The notes: generated from the letters alone by a model not told the origin. Positions 1-9,458 are shown, numbered from the stretch's first letter. The stretch: DNA of 64,000 nt from Paraburkholderia polaris (GCF_012927345.1 NZ_JABBGJ010000005.1:1-64000); one strand, 5' to 3'. Program-made: numbers and translations.

Positions 1-962
1 CCCCATGCCACGTTGATCGGTGCAGCCATGAAGCGCGACAGGCGGCGATACGAGTTGATGTACGGCGCGAAGATCGGCATCAGTGCAGGCGTGTATTTCT
101 GCAGACCCGCGATATAGCCGGTGAACATCGATGTCGGTTTGCCGTCGGGACCCGTGAACAGGTTGTGCCCGGTTTCTTCGTCCACGAGGCTCTGGTGCAT
201 GTGCATTGCCGAGCCCGGTTCGCCTTCCATCGGCTTGGCCATGAAAGTCGCGTACATCTTGTGACGCAGCGCGGCTTCACGCACCGTGCGCTTGAACAGA
301 AATACGCTGTCGGCGAGCTTCAGCGGATCGCCGTGCATGAAGTTGATTTCCATCTGCGCGGCGCCGACTTCGTGAATCAGCGTGTCGACTTCCAGTTCCT
401 GCACCTCGCAGTATTCATAGATGTCTTCGAACAGCGGATCGAATTCGTTGACCGCTTCGATCGAATACGCCTGGCGTCCGGTCTCCGGACGGCCCGTACG
501 GCCGATCGGCGGTTGCAGCGGCAGATCCGGGTCCTTGTTCATGTCGACCAGGTAGAACTCGAGCTCGGGCGCGATGACCGGCTTCCAGCCTTTGGCCTTA
601 TAGAGTTCGAGCACGCGGCGCAACACGCGGCGCGGCGAGATCGCGACGGGCGTGCCGTCGAAGTGAACGCAATCGTGGATGACCTGGGCGGTCGGATCGA
701 TGGCCCACGGAATCATGCGGATGGTGCTGGCATCAGGAACGCACACCATGTCCGGGTCGGTGACGCCGGTGAGCGTGCCGTCTTCCGGATAGTCTCCTGT
801 GACGGTCTGGATCATCACCGCCTGCGGCAAGCGCATGGACTCGCCGGATTCGAACTTGCTGCGCGGAATGATCTTGCCGCGTGCGATCCCGGCCATATCC
901 GGAATGATCGCTTCGATTTCGGTGACGCGGTTCTTCTTCAGGAAGTCGTCGATTTCATGCAT
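1..962 (-). CDS. puuA: Glutamine synthetase-family enzyme, probable gamma-glutamylputrescine synthetase (3' end cut by window edge)
   Basis: The enzyme should ligate glutamate to putrescine (or another amine) with ATP, the first step of the gamma-glutamylated putrescine pathway in the cytoplasm. About 320 N-terminal residues are visible, against roughly 440 for the family. They begin MHEIDDFLKKNRVTEIEAI and contain the beta-grasp domain followed by the start of the catalytic barrel, including APELEFYLVD and GSAMHMHQSL, which are typical metal/glutamate-binding segments. Stop codon and C-terminus lie beyond base 1. The gene is 32 bp downstream of puuD on the same strand, so they form one operon. 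The puuA assignment rests mainly on the puuD/puuR/puuC neighbourhood; the sequence alone supports a GlnA-type amine ligase. Confidence 0.85.
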   Translation of the reverse strand, partial: MHEIDDFLKKNRVTEIEAIIPDMAGIARGKIIPRSKFESGESMRLPQAVMIQTVTGDYPEDGTLTGVTDPDMVCVPDASTIRMIPWAIDPTAQVIHDCVHFDGTPVAISPRRVLRRVLELYKAKGWKPVIAPELEFYLVDMNKDPDLPLQPPIGRTGRPETGRQAYSIEAVNEFDPLFEDIYEYCEVQELEVDTLIHEVGAAQMEINFMHGDPLKLADSVFLFKRTVREAALRHKMYATFMAKPMEGEPGSAMHMHQSLVDEETGHNLFTGPDGKPTSMFTGYIAGLQKYTPALMPIFAPYINSYRRLSRFMAAPINVAW

Positions 963-994
963 AGTTATTCTCTCAGTTTTGGTGCGCGACCGGC

Positions 995-1789
995 TCAGGC
1001 ATGCGTGGCAGCGGCGGATGCCGCGCCATAGCCGGCCTTGGTGCGCATTCGATCGCGGCAGGCGTCGCCGAAGGCGCGAAAGATCGCGGTGGAAAGTGCG
1101 TCGCTGGCATGCTTCCATTCCGGGTGCCACTGCACACCCAGCGCGAAGGCACGCGCATCTTTCACACTCACCGCTTCGATCAATCCGTCCGGCGCGGTGG
1201 CTTCAGCCACCAGTCCCACGCCCAACCGCTCGACGCCCTGACCGTGCAATGAATTCACACGCGCTTCATTCGTGCCGCCCGCGAGGCGCTGCAACAAGCC
1301 GCCCTGCGTCAGCGTGATCGAATGCGACGGTGCGTACTGCACGTCGAGGTCGTCTTCCTTGTTCTCGCGATGGTCGTTGAAGCCCGCCACCGCGTGAACG
1401 CTTTGATGCAACGTCCCGCCGAACACCACGTTCATTTCCTGAAAGCCCCGGCATACCGCCAGCACCGGCACACCTGCGGCGATCGCCGCGCGCAGAAGCG
1501 GCAGCGTGGTCGCATCGCGTGCGGCGTCGTGCAGGGTGCCCGGCGCGCTGGGATGACCACCGTAGCGGTGCGGCTCGACATTCGAATAGCTGCCGGTGAA
1601 CAGTAAGCCGTCGACGGCGTCCAGCACATCCGCGGTGGACTGACGCTCGCCGAGTGCCGGCAACAACATGGCCAGCGCTTGCGAGCCGTCCACGATCGCG
1701 GCGATGTACTTTTCGCCGGTGACGTGCGACGGGTGGACTCCCATCATCGTTCTGTCGGCGCTGATGCCGACCAGGGGTTTGTTTCGCAT
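995..1789 (-). CDS. puuD: Gamma-glutamyl-gamma-aminobutyrate hydrolase (class I glutamine amidotransferase fold)
   Basis: It hydrolyses gamma-glutamyl-GABA to GABA and glutamate, the last step of the Puu pathway. The 264-residue protein starts MRNKPLVGISADRTMM, fitting the roughly 254-residue PuuD. The nucleophile elbow is seen in PVLAVCRGFQEMNVVFGG (Cys in CRG) and the catalytic His/Glu pair in GVQWHPEW. The frame stays open upstream to 2059, but that extension has no family similarity, so the start at 1789 was chosen. It is the first gene of a leftward operon with the GS-family gene, and divergent from puuR across about 950 bp. Confidence 0.9.
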   Translation of the reverse strand: MRNKPLVGISADRTMMGVHPSHVTGEKYIAAIVDGSQALAMLLPALGERQSTADVLDAVDGLLFTGSYSNVEPHRYGGHPSAPGTLHDAARDATTLPLLRAAIAAGVPVLAVCRGFQEMNVVFGGTLHQSVHAVAGFNDHRENKEDDLDVQYAPSHSITLTQGGLLQRLAGGTNEARVNSLHGQGVERLGVGLVAEATAPDGLIEAVSVKDARAFALGVQWHPEWKHASDALSTAIFRAFGDACRDRMRTKAGYGAASAAATHA

Positions 1790-2742
1790 AACAGATAGAC
1801 GTGTGTGTTCCCCGCGGGACGCGGCATGAACAACGTTAAACACAGCGCGGCACGATTCCGCAGCCGGACGCAAGGCGTCAAGCCACCGGGTAGTGCAGGC
1901 GGTCGTCGTCAACTGAACGCGCCGCGCGTGATAGTCAGGTAGGCCGTTCGATTCGATCCGCTGCGGGTGCGCAACTGATCTGATCCGCATGAGGCGCATG
2001 AAGTCCATGAAGTGCACAAGCGGCAGACGGCACCGCACATGCACGAACGTACGGCTCAAAAGAGGAGCGCGCGATCACGCAAACGGACAAATCGAACGGC
2101 AAAAAAGGGGGGAGGCGCTACGGCAGCAGCGAGGCGACTTCGTCCGTGCGCACAGCAATGAAGGCACGCGCGGAGATAGAGTTGTGACGTCGAACTGAAC
2201 GGCGGGACAGGATCGTGAAGACGGACAGGAAGCGGCGGAACGCAAGGCTGCCGTTGCTGCCGTCGGCGATGGCGCCGTCAGCGCGAGGACAACTCGCCTG
2301 ACTTCGATTCCATCTCACCAAAGGGCCTCGGACTCTCACGATTACACTCGACTAGCGACGTTGAAAGTATTGAACGCTTGCTCGAAAAACGCACGGGGCG
2401 TTTAAAGAAACATCACGCTGGGATGATCGCCTCTAACCGATGCGAACTGGGTTCGCTGCATCAAAAAACACACTTTCGTGCTTCGTGACGTCGGCATGAC
2501 GATCGCCTGAGAACCATCGTATACGAGCCAATAAAGCCGTCAAATCATTTTTATAAAAGATTTATCAGGGCTTTCCCGGGGGTGTCGCTAGAATCCCAGC
2601 CCGTGGGAACATTCGTTGCGCTATTCATATTTCGGATACCTTTCAGGGGTTTTCCCCAACGGCGCAAAGTTTAAAGTGATTAGAATATTCAACACTCGCG
2701 CGCAGCGCACTGCCCTGATCCGAGCGTCCAGACCATCTTCAT
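1790..2742. other. Long intergenic region between puuD and puuR
   Basis: No convincing gene was found; the short open frames here have no family resemblance and poor codon character. The half next to puuR is more AT-rich than its surroundings (about 2520-2700) and probably carries the puuR/puuC promoter. No sequence resembling the E. coli PuuR box could be identified with confidence. Confidence 0.5.
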
Positions 2743-3312
2743 ATGTCAGAGAATCCAGCGATGTCTATAGAAGTAGCGACCCGTCTGCAATACATCCGTA
2801 AGAAGAATGGCCTGTCTCAGCGTGAACTGGCCAAACGGGCGGGCGTGACTAACGGCACGATCTCGCTGATCGAACAGAACCGCGTGAGTCCGTCGGTCGG
2901 GTCACTGAAGAAGCTGCTCGAATGCATCCCGATGAGTCTTGCCGAGTTCTTCACCTTTGAGGTCGAGGTGGAGCGCTCTGTCGTGTCGCGCCGCGCCGAC
3001 ATGCCGAATCTCGGCAATGAGTCGATCGAGTTCTATCTCGCGGGCTCCAGCATCAAAGATCGCAACATGGGCATTCTGCGCGAGGTCTATCAGCCTCTGT
3101 CGGATACGGGGCCGGAAATGCTGGCGCACGAGGGGCACGAGGGCGGGGTGGTGGTCAGCGGTCAGATCGAACTGACGGTGGACGGCGTCACGTGGCTGCT
3201 CGACCCTGGCGACAGCTACTACTTCGAAAGTCGTCTACCGCATCGTTTTCGCAATCCCAGCGCGGAGCATCTCTGCGAGATCGTGTCGGCCAATTCGCCG
3301 CCCACGTTCTAA
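2743..3312 (+). CDS. puuR: XRE-cupin transcriptional regulator of putrescine catabolism
   Basis: This is a DNA-binding regulator of about 189 residues (E. coli PuuR has 185). An N-terminal helix-turn-helix (LQYIRKKNGLSQRELAKRAG, then TNGTISLIEQNRVSPS) is followed by a C-terminal cupin (HEGHEGGVVVSG and LDPGDSYYFESRLPHRFRN). The C-terminal ending SANSPPTF closely matches PuuR's SAHTPTTF. A second ATG at 2761 gives a protein six residues shorter and is equally plausible. It lies 89 bp ahead of puuC and divergent from puuD, so it probably represses both units until putrescine is present. That regulatory role is inferred from the family. Confidence 0.9.
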   Translation: MSENPAMSIEVATRLQYIRKKNGLSQRELAKRAGVTNGTISLIEQNRVSPSVGSLKKLLECIPMSLAEFFTFEVEVERSVVSRRADMPNLGNESIEFYLAGSSIKDRNMGILREVYQPLSDTGPEMLAHEGHEGGVVVSGQIELTVDGVTWLLDPGDSYYFESRLPHRFRNPSAEHLCEIVSANSPPTF

Positions 3313-3401
3313 AGACTCCGCGCCAACGCGCTGCGACGCAGTTCCAAGCCACATGAAGTCGATGCCGGCGTGCGTCGAGCGCATAACATTGAGGCATCCT
3401 G

Positions 3402-4895
3402 ATGGACAAGAAATCTCTCGCCTTCTGGCAAGACAAAGCCGCTACGCTTTCAATCGAAGGCCGTGCGTTTATCGACGGCGAGTATCGTGACGCCGCAGGT
3501 GGCCGCACGTTCGACTGCCTGAGCCCGATCGACGGCAAGCTGCTCGCCAAGGTTGCCGACAGCGGCGCCGCGGATGTCGACGCCGCCGTGGCAGCTGCAC
3601 GCCGCGCGTTCGATTCCGGCGTGTGGTCGGACCTCAATCCACGCAAGCGCAAGGCGATTCTGTTGCGCTGGGCCGCGTCGATCCGCGAGCACATGGACGA
3701 ACTCGCGCTGCTCGAAACGCTGGACGCAGGCAAGCCGATTGCCGACACCACCACGGTGGACGTGCCGGGCGCGGCCTATTGCGTCGAGTGGTTCGCTGAA
3801 GCCATCGACAAGGTCGGCGGCGAAGTCGCGCCGGCCGATCATCATCTGGTGGGCCTCGTGACGCGCGAGCCGATCGGCGTGGTCGCAGCGGTGGTGCCGT
3901 GGAATTTCCCGATCCTGATGGCGTCGTGGAAGTTCGGCCCGGCGCTCGCCGCGGGTAACAGCGTCGTGCTCAAGCCTTCGGAGAAGTCGCCGCTCACCGC
4001 GATCCGCCTCGCTCAGCTCGCGCTGGACGCGGGCATCCCCGCCGGCGTGTTCAACGTGGTGCCGGGCGCGGGCGAACCGGGCAAGCTGCTGGCGCTGCAT
4101 CAGGACGTGGACTGTCTCGCCTTCACCGGCTCGACCAATGTCGGCAAGCTGATCATGCAATACGCCGGCCAGTCGAACCTGAAGCGCGTCTGGCTCGAAC
4201 TCGGCGGCAAGTCGCCGAACATCGTGATGCCCGATTGCCCCGACCTCGACCGTGCAGCCAATGCGGCGGCCGGCGCGATCTTCTACAACATGGGCGAAAT
4301 GTGCACCGCCGGTTCGCGGCTGCTCGTGCATCGCGACATCAAGGACGTGTTCCTCGACAAGCTGATCGCCGCCGCGCGCAGCTATACGCCGGGCAACCCG
4401 CTCGATCCGCAAACCTCGATGGGCGCGATCGTCGATAACGTGCAGCTTGAACGCGTGCTCGGTTATATCGAAGCGGGCCGCGCCGAAGCGAAGCTGCTGC
4501 TGGGTGGATCGCGCGTCAAGCAGGAGACTGGCGGCTTCTATATCGAACCGACCATCTTCGACATCCCGGCAACCGGCGCGAAGGTTGCGCGCGAGGAAAT
4601 CTTTGGGCCGGTGTTGTCGGTGATTACGTTCGACACGGTTGAAGAAGCGATCAGGATCGCTAACGACAGCGAATACGGCCTTGCCGCTGCCGTATGGACC
4701 TCGAACCTGACCACCGCGCATGAAGTGTCGCGCAAGCTGCGCGCCGGCACGGTATGGGTCAACTGCTACGACGAAGGTGGCGATATGAACTTCCCGTTCG
4801 GCGGCTACAAACAATCGGGCAACGGCCGCGACAAGTCGTTGCACGCGCTGGAGAAGTACACCGAGCTGAAGTCCACGCTGGTGCGGCTGCGCTAA
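3402..4895 (+). CDS. puuC: Gamma-glutamyl-gamma-aminobutyraldehyde dehydrogenase
   Basis: An NAD(P)-dependent aldehyde dehydrogenase of 497 residues (E. coli PuuC 495). It oxidises gamma-glutamyl-gamma-aminobutyraldehyde to gamma-glutamyl-GABA. Visible signatures are the cofactor segment VVPWNFPILMASWKFGPALA, the SxTNVG loop (FTGSTNVGK), the catalytic Glu in LELGGKSPN, and the nucleophilic Cys in NMGEMCTAGSR. The C-terminal PFGGYKQSGNGRDKS is typical of the ALDH superfamily. It is probably co-transcribed with the agmatinase downstream. Other semialdehydes could be accepted. The putrescine oxidase that would link PuuA to PuuC is not in the window. Confidence 0.92.
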   Translation: MDKKSLAFWQDKAATLSIEGRAFIDGEYRDAAGGRTFDCLSPIDGKLLAKVADSGAADVDAAVAAARRAFDSGVWSDLNPRKRKAILLRWAASIREHMDELALLETLDAGKPIADTTTVDVPGAAYCVEWFAEAIDKVGGEVAPADHHLVGLVTREPIGVVAAVVPWNFPILMASWKFGPALAAGNSVVLKPSEKSPLTAIRLAQLALDAGIPAGVFNVVPGAGEPGKLLALHQDVDCLAFTGSTNVGKLIMQYAGQSNLKRVWLELGGKSPNIVMPDCPDLDRAANAAAGAIFYNMGEMCTAGSRLLVHRDIKDVFLDKLIAAARSYTPGNPLDPQTSMGAIVDNVQLERVLGYIEAGRAEAKLLLGGSRVKQETGGFYIEPTIFDIPATGAKVAREEIFGPVLSVITFDTVEEAIRIANDSEYGLAAAVWTSNLTTAHEVSRKLRAGTVWVNCYDEGGDMNFPFGGYKQSGNGRDKSLHALEKYTELKSTLVRLR

Positions 4896-5031
4896 AGGAT
4901 TCGCAAGCCAGCGCGGCGGTTTGCAGGAACGTAGCCGCCGCGTTCCCAATGAATCCGAGGCCGGACGTCGCACGCATCACCTGGAAGCCCCGCGTGCGGC
5001 TCCGGCATGTTTATCAGGTATCAGGTCATCC

Positions 5032-5994
5032 ATGACTGAACTCGTTTATGGCGACGGCGCGATCCGTCGTTCGTCGCTCTATGGCTCGTCGATCGAAAAC
5101 ACCTATGCGGGTGTGTTGTCGTTCATGCGCCGCAAGTACACCCGCGAACTCGACGGCGTCGACGTCGTGGTCTCCGGCGTGCCGCTCGATCTGGCCACCA
5201 CGTTCCGCTCAGGCGCGCGTCTCGGCCCCGCGGCAGTGCGCGCGGCGAGCGTGCAGTTGTCGGAGTTGCATCCGTATCCGTGGGGCTTCAACCCGTTCGA
5301 CGATCTCGCCGTGACGGACTACGGCGACTGCTGGTTCGACGCGCACAACCCCATGACGATCAAGGAATCGATCGTCGACCATGCGCGCACGATCCTGCGC
5401 TCGGATGCGAAGATGCTGACGCTCGGCGGCGATCACTACATTACGTATCCGCTGCTGATCGCGCATGCGGAGAAGTACGGCAAGCCGCTCTCGCTGATCC
5501 ATTTCGACGCCCACTGCGATACGTGGGCGGATGACAGCCCGGACAGCCTGAATCACGGCTCGATGTTCTACAAGGCGGTGAAAGACGGGTTGATCGATCC
5601 CAAGACCTCGGTGCAGGTCGGTATTCGCACGTGGAATGACGATTTTCTAGGGATCAATATCCTCGATGCCGCGTGGGTCCACGAGCATGGCGCGCGCGCG
5701 GCGGTGGAGCGGATCACGTCGATTGTCGGCGAGCGGCCCGCGTATCTGACCTTCGATATCGACTGTCTCGATCCGGCGTTCGCGCCAGGCACGGGTACGC
5801 CGGTGGCGGGCGGTTTGTCGTCGGCGCAGGGGCTGGCCATCGTGCGCGGGCTCGGCGCGTTGAATCTGGTGGGCGCGGATGTGGTGGAAGTGGCGCCCGC
5901 CTATGACCAGAGCGAGATCACGGCGATTGCCGCCGCGCATATCGCGTGCGATCTGTTGTGTCTCTGGCGGCAGCGGAAGGTGGCTGAACGCTAG
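5032..5994 (+). CDS. speB: Agmatinase (ureohydrolase family)
   Basis: It hydrolyses agmatine (or a related guanidino compound) to putrescine and urea with a binuclear Mn centre. The 320-residue protein starts MTELVYGDGAIRRSSLYGSS. All manganese-ligand motifs are present: GGDHYITYPLL, HFDAHCDTW and TFDIDCLDPAFAPGTGTP. The frame is open upstream to 4921, but the segment before 5032 has no family resemblance. It lies 136 bp after puuC on the same strand, which suggests that agmatine feeds putrescine into the Puu pathway. Guanidinobutyrase is a possible alternative, since specificity cannot be read reliably from sequence alone. Confidence 0.9.
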   Translation: MTELVYGDGAIRRSSLYGSSIENTYAGVLSFMRRKYTRELDGVDVVVSGVPLDLATTFRSGARLGPAAVRAASVQLSELHPYPWGFNPFDDLAVTDYGDCWFDAHNPMTIKESIVDHARTILRSDAKMLTLGGDHYITYPLLIAHAEKYGKPLSLIHFDAHCDTWADDSPDSLNHGSMFYKAVKDGLIDPKTSVQVGIRTWNDDFLGINILDAAWVHEHGARAAVERITSIVGERPAYLTFDIDCLDPAFAPGTGTPVAGGLSSAQGLAIVRGLGALNLVGADVVEVAPAYDQSEITAIAAAHIACDLLCLWRQRKVAER

Positions 5995-6035
5995 GCACGT
6001 TCAATTGGCTTGAAACACAGCAGTGCAATCCCGGC

Positions 6036-7241
6036 TCAGCCCATCGACGACGATCGATCGGGTTGACGCCGGCCTTCGCGTAAGCCGAGCGTGTAGGCAA
6101 CGAGCGCGCCGCTCATGATCGCCAGCTGCCACATCAGCATATCGCTGCCGCGTGCCTTCATGGCGAAACCGGCGATGAGCGGCCCCACAATCGAACTCGC
6201 GGTGAAGGTGAGCGACACCAGCCGCATGTTGCGCGTGAGCGCGGCCTTGTCGCTGCACGCCGCCGCAACCATGCCGAGTGTGATGTACGCGCTGTTCATG
6301 CCGCCGAGCAGCAATGCGCTCGCGTCAGCGAGCCATGAGGCGGGCGCGGCGAGCGAAAAACCGCAGATCGCCAGCGTGCTGAGCGCGGCGCAGACGATCA
6401 CCGTGGCGGCCAGGCCCACGCGATCGGCGAACCAGCCAATCGGATACTGCAGCGCCATGCCGCCGACACCGAATAGCGTGAGTAACGTGGCCGTCTGTGT
6501 GGTACTGAGGCCGTGGGCGTCGGCAAAGAGCGGGAAGAGGCCGTAGAGCGCGCCATCGCCGATGCCGCCTGCCGCGACGACCACCATGCCGAGGCTGACC
6601 AATGGGCCGATTGGGCCGATTGGGGCGCGTTTCTCAGCCCTGGTTTTTCGCGCAGGCCGTACTGTTTTAACAGCGGGGCGTCCATCGTCTGACGCGGTCA
6701 GCCACAGCGGCAGGGCCGCGGCAAACGTGAAGGCCGCGCCGGCCGTGAACGTGATGCGTCCGTCGACTGCGCACCACGCTGCCAATGCCGGACCGATTAC
6801 GCCTGCCGTAGCAATCAGCGCTTCGTGCACGCCCACTACACGTCCGCTCGACTCAGTTGGCACAAGCCGGTAGAGCCACGTTTCATTGGCGATCCAGCGC
6901 AATCCGATGCCGAGCCCGGTCAGCAGGCCGGGCACGAGCCACAACGGCCACCACAACGCGCTCATCGTGGCGAATGCAATAACCGTGGCGGCGAGACCCA
7001 GCGACACCGTGCGCTTCGCACCGATCCGTTCCACCAGCCACGGCGCGATCAACAGGCCAGCCAGCATGCCGGTCCATTGCGAAGCGGAGAAGAGGCCGGC
7101 GCGCGGTGCGTCGAGACCGTGATGGGCCAGCCACACGGGCAACACCATGAAGCCGATGCCGAACTGGCCGATCTGCGAGAGTGCCGAGACCGCGGTTAGC
7201 GCGGCGATCGCTGGCCAGCGCACCGGCGCGGCGGCATTCAT
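6036..7241 (-). CDS. Major facilitator superfamily transporter
   Basis: A 401-residue inner-membrane carrier with about 12 hydrophobic segments. It starts MNAAAPVRWPAIAALTAVSALS. A first six-helix half runs to the charged loop near residues 190-215 (rich in Arg/Lys), followed by a second half beginning IGPLVSLGMVVVAAGGIGDG. The ATG overlaps the TGA of the upstream MarR gene (ATGA), so the two are translationally coupled. This genetic linkage is typical of exporters controlled by MarR repressors. The substrate cannot be assigned. A longer open frame reaches 7334 but lies inside the MarR gene. Confidence 0.85.
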   Translation of the reverse strand: MNAAAPVRWPAIAALTAVSALSQIGQFGIGFMVLPVWLAHHGLDAPRAGLFSASQWTGMLAGLLIAPWLVERIGAKRTVSLGLAATVIAFATMSALWWPLWLVPGLLTGLGIGLRWIANETWLYRLVPTESSGRVVGVHEALIATAGVIGPALAAWCAVDGRITFTAGAAFTFAAALPLWLTASDDGRPAVKTVRPARKTRAEKRAPIGPIGPLVSLGMVVVAAGGIGDGALYGLFPLFADAHGLSTTQTATLLTLFGVGGMALQYPIGWFADRVGLAATVIVCAALSTLAICGFSLAAPASWLADASALLLGGMNSAYITLGMVAAACSDKAALTRNMRLVSLTFTASSIVGPLIAGFAMKARGSDMLMWQLAIMSGALVAYTLGLREGRRQPDRSSSMG

Positions 7242-7771
7242 GTGCCGCTCCGCGCGGGCATTGGCAGACCCTGTTCGCGGCATTCGACCGGGCAGCCGGC
7301 TTTCAGGCAGGGACCGTCGTCGCAGAGACGGCATAGTTGCATGGCGTGTGCCGGATCACGGGTCTCGTTCCACAGGATCTTGATCAGCAGACTTTCGAGC
7401 ACGTCGCGCTCGCGCTCGTCGAGCTGCCCGACGATGCGTTGGAGCATCCGGTCGCGTGCCGTTTGCAGCCGTTTGGCTTCTCGCTTGCCGGAAGCGGTCA
7501 AGGCCAGGGCGACGGAACGTTTGTCGGCGCCAGATTTCTTTTCGATGAGCCCGGCGTCTACCAGACCCGCTACGGCGCGGACTGCGGCCGGATGCGAAAG
7601 ATCGACCGCTTCGCGCAATACTTCAATGGATGAATCGGGGTATTGACCGACTGCGTTGAGCATGGCGCGGGCAGTGGGGCCCGCGAGCGCGGCCACGGTA
7701 GGCTGCGCGTTCATCTCGTCCGTGACCAGCAGGGCGAGCACGCCAAGCAGGTTCTCTGTGCGCTGCGTCAT
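7238..7771 (-). CDS. MarR-type transcriptional regulator with a cysteine-rich C-terminal tail
   Basis: A 177-residue winged-helix protein. The recognition region (SSIEVLREAVDLSHPAAVRAVAGLVDAG is the approximate HTH, followed by a wing with KRSVALALTASGK) matches the MarR fold. Unusually, the C-terminal 30 residues carry five cysteines spaced C-x2-C-x4-C-x4-C-x3-C (CRLC, GPC, AGC, VEC), suggesting metal binding or redox sensing. It is translationally coupled to the MFS gene. A 40-bp near-palindrome begins 11 bp upstream of its start codon, a good candidate autoregulatory operator. The inducer is unknown. Confidence 0.85.
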   Translation of the reverse strand: MTQRTENLLGVLALLVTDEMNAQPTVAALAGPTARAMLNAVGQYPDSSIEVLREAVDLSHPAAVRAVAGLVDAGLIEKKSGADKRSVALALTASGKREAKRLQTARDRMLQRIVGQLDERERDVLESLLIKILWNETRDPAHAMQLCRLCDDGPCLKAGCPVECREQGLPMPARSGT

Positions 7772-7781
7772 GGGGACACCT

Positions 7782-7821
7782 CAATGTGTGCAACGTGCAT
7801 ATATGCATGTTGCACACATTG
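7782..7821. promoter_or_regulatory. 40-bp near-perfect palindrome, probable MarR operator
   Basis: The sequence runs CAATGTGTGCAACGTGCAT / ATATGCATGTTGCACACATTG. Its two halves are reverse complements except for one mismatched pair. On the minus strand it is followed at once by GAGGTG, a plausible ribosome-binding site, and then the MarR start. Binding there would block the marR-MFS promoter. Confidence 0.8.
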
Positions 7822-7910
7822 CTGGCGATGCGCAAGCGCTTTTTTGTGACGATCAGTCGCTCACCGCAAACCGTAAGTCGTAAGTCGCGTCGAAAACCCG
7901 CGGCGCTGCG

Positions 7911-9218
7911 TTAGAGCCTCGGATCTTGCTCGACTGGCGAGCACACCGGCGTAACCGGCTGACCAGCCAGCACTTTCCTGACGAAAGGTATCGAATCCTC
8001 CAGCGATGTGTTGACTGTGCCGTTATGTTCGCGACCCGCATATAGATGCGCTTCGACCGTGGTGCCCGCCGCGCAGGCGTCTTTCGCGAGCGAGAGTTCC
8101 AGCGGCGCGAGACCGTCGTCCGCACCAATGCCGATGAACACCGGCGACTTGATCTTCAGGGTCGGAAACTTCAGATACGCGTCCCACCATGCCTGCAACC
8201 GCGCGTTGGCGCCTGGCTTCACGGTGTTCGCGGTGGTCAGTCCGGCGAGCGCTGCGTCGTCCTCGAGCGAGGCGAGGCAACTGATGCGCGATTGTTCGAG
8301 AATCGGTAGCGCGGAATCGGTGAGGATGTCGGAAGCCTTCAACTCAGGGTCGATCTGTTGCGCCGACAGCACTGAATAGAACTGATACGCGAGCGTTGAG
8401 TCGATCCGATTGGGGTCACGCTGGTAAGCGGTTTTGAATGGTGCAAGCGTTGCCAGGGTTTGCTTCGGTGCGTTGTAAATCACGCCGGTCGCGACCGTGC
8501 CACGGATGTCGAGTTCGGGCGCATACGTGCTCGCGTAGCCCGCCGCGGCGAAAACGGCGGAACCGCCTTGCGATTGCCCAACCAGCACAACCTGATTGGA
8601 GAGCCCAGGTACGCTGTGCAACACGGCGCGTACGCTATCGAGCATCGTGTAGCTATTCGAGCGATTGTTCAACTGCGGGTTGGGTCCGGGCGTGCCGAGT
8701 CCCTGATAGTCGGTCGCGACCACCGCGAAGCCTTGCTGGAGCCACGCGTTCAGATAGCGTACGTCGCGATAGGAACGTCCGAACCACGAGGGCGCGCAGA
8801 TATCGGCCATGCCGAAGGTGCCGTGCCCCCACGCGACGATCGGCCATCCTCCTTGCGGCGGCTGGCCTTTGGGCAGGAACAGCGCACCCGATACAGCGAT
8901 CGGCGTTTTGCCGTCGACGCCATCAGTCGAACTGTATAACAGGCGCAGTTGCTGGCCGGCGTTGGCGAGGCCGAGTGTGGACGGCAGGCGCTCGGAGCGC
9001 AGCAGTTCGCCGGGGTGTACGGGAATCTCGTCGTCCCAGCTATAGAACGCGGACACGCGGCCGTCGCCTTGCAGCGGATTGGGCGCTGGTGCTCTTGCGC
9101 CTGCAGCGAGAACCGTGCTGAATGCGAGCAATGCGGCGAGGCTTGCGGCAAACCGTGTGCCGAATTTGACGCGAGCCGATGCCTGCCACTTCGGCGCTCG
9201 GTTATTTTCTATTTTCAT
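7911..9218 (-). CDS. Secreted alpha/beta-hydrolase, secretory-lipase type
   Basis: The protein has 435 residues and an export signal: KIENNRAPKWQASARVKFG is followed by a hydrophobic stretch ending ...STVLAAGARA. The mature part contains the nucleophile elbow GQSQGG (in VVLVGQSQGGSAVFAA), an oxyanion segment VAWGHGTFG, a likely acid residue in IGIGADDGLAP and a catalytic His in YAGREHNGT. This order fits the fungal/bacterial secretory lipase (LIP) family, which hydrolyses esters outside the cytoplasm. The start at 9218 was chosen because it gives the signal peptide; the open frame extends to 9548. The gene stands alone and its natural substrate is unknown. Confidence 0.82.
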   Translation of the reverse strand: MKIENNRAPKWQASARVKFGTRFAASLAALLAFSTVLAAGARAPAPNPLQGDGRVSAFYSWDDEIPVHPGELLRSERLPSTLGLANAGQQLRLLYSSTDGVDGKTPIAVSGALFLPKGQPPQGGWPIVAWGHGTFGMADICAPSWFGRSYRDVRYLNAWLQQGFAVVATDYQGLGTPGPNPQLNNRSNSYTMLDSVRAVLHSVPGLSNQVVLVGQSQGGSAVFAAAGYASTYAPELDIRGTVATGVIYNAPKQTLATLAPFKTAYQRDPNRIDSTLAYQFYSVLSAQQIDPELKASDILTDSALPILEQSRISCLASLEDDAALAGLTTANTVKPGANARLQAWWDAYLKFPTLKIKSPVFIGIGADDGLAPLELSLAKDACAAGTTVEAHLYAGREHNGTVNTSLEDSIPFVRKVLAGQPVTPVCSPVEQDPRL

Positions 9219-9440
9219 GCTGACGCCTTGTACGATGGTGAGAAAAGTGCGGGCCACGTGATGACTGCCCACGTGCGCCCGTCGAACCCGGGCGGCCTTC
9301 AACGCAAGTTTTGAACCATCGTCATGCGTTGCCGGCGAAATCCGGCTCGCAGCGGGGCGCAACAATGCGCAGGCGTGATGTGCGCCAACATGTGCGCCAA
9401 CGCCGGCTTTGCGTCGTGCGCAACAGCCGCTGATGCTGCG

Positions 9441-9458
9441 CTGTTGGTCCAGCAGCAA
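9441..9458. promoter_or_regulatory. Candidate sigma-54 activator binding site upstream of the aldolase-like gene
   Basis: CTGTTGGTCCAGCAGCAA differs at only three of 18 positions from the inverted repeat GTGTTGCTCCAGCAGCAC at 15714, upstream of the two sulfur operons. It lies about 84 bp ahead of the -24/-12 promoter, a normal enhancer distance. A 12-bp tandem direct repeat (ATGTGCGCCAAC, 9378-9401) and the inverted repeat CAACAGC/GCTGTTG lie just upstream and may be further sites. Confidence 0.55.

Noticed and set aside
3450..4973. A 507-residue open frame antisense to puuC
   Set aside because: Arg/His-rich composition typical of antisense frames in high-GC DNA; the forward strand encodes a full ALDH.
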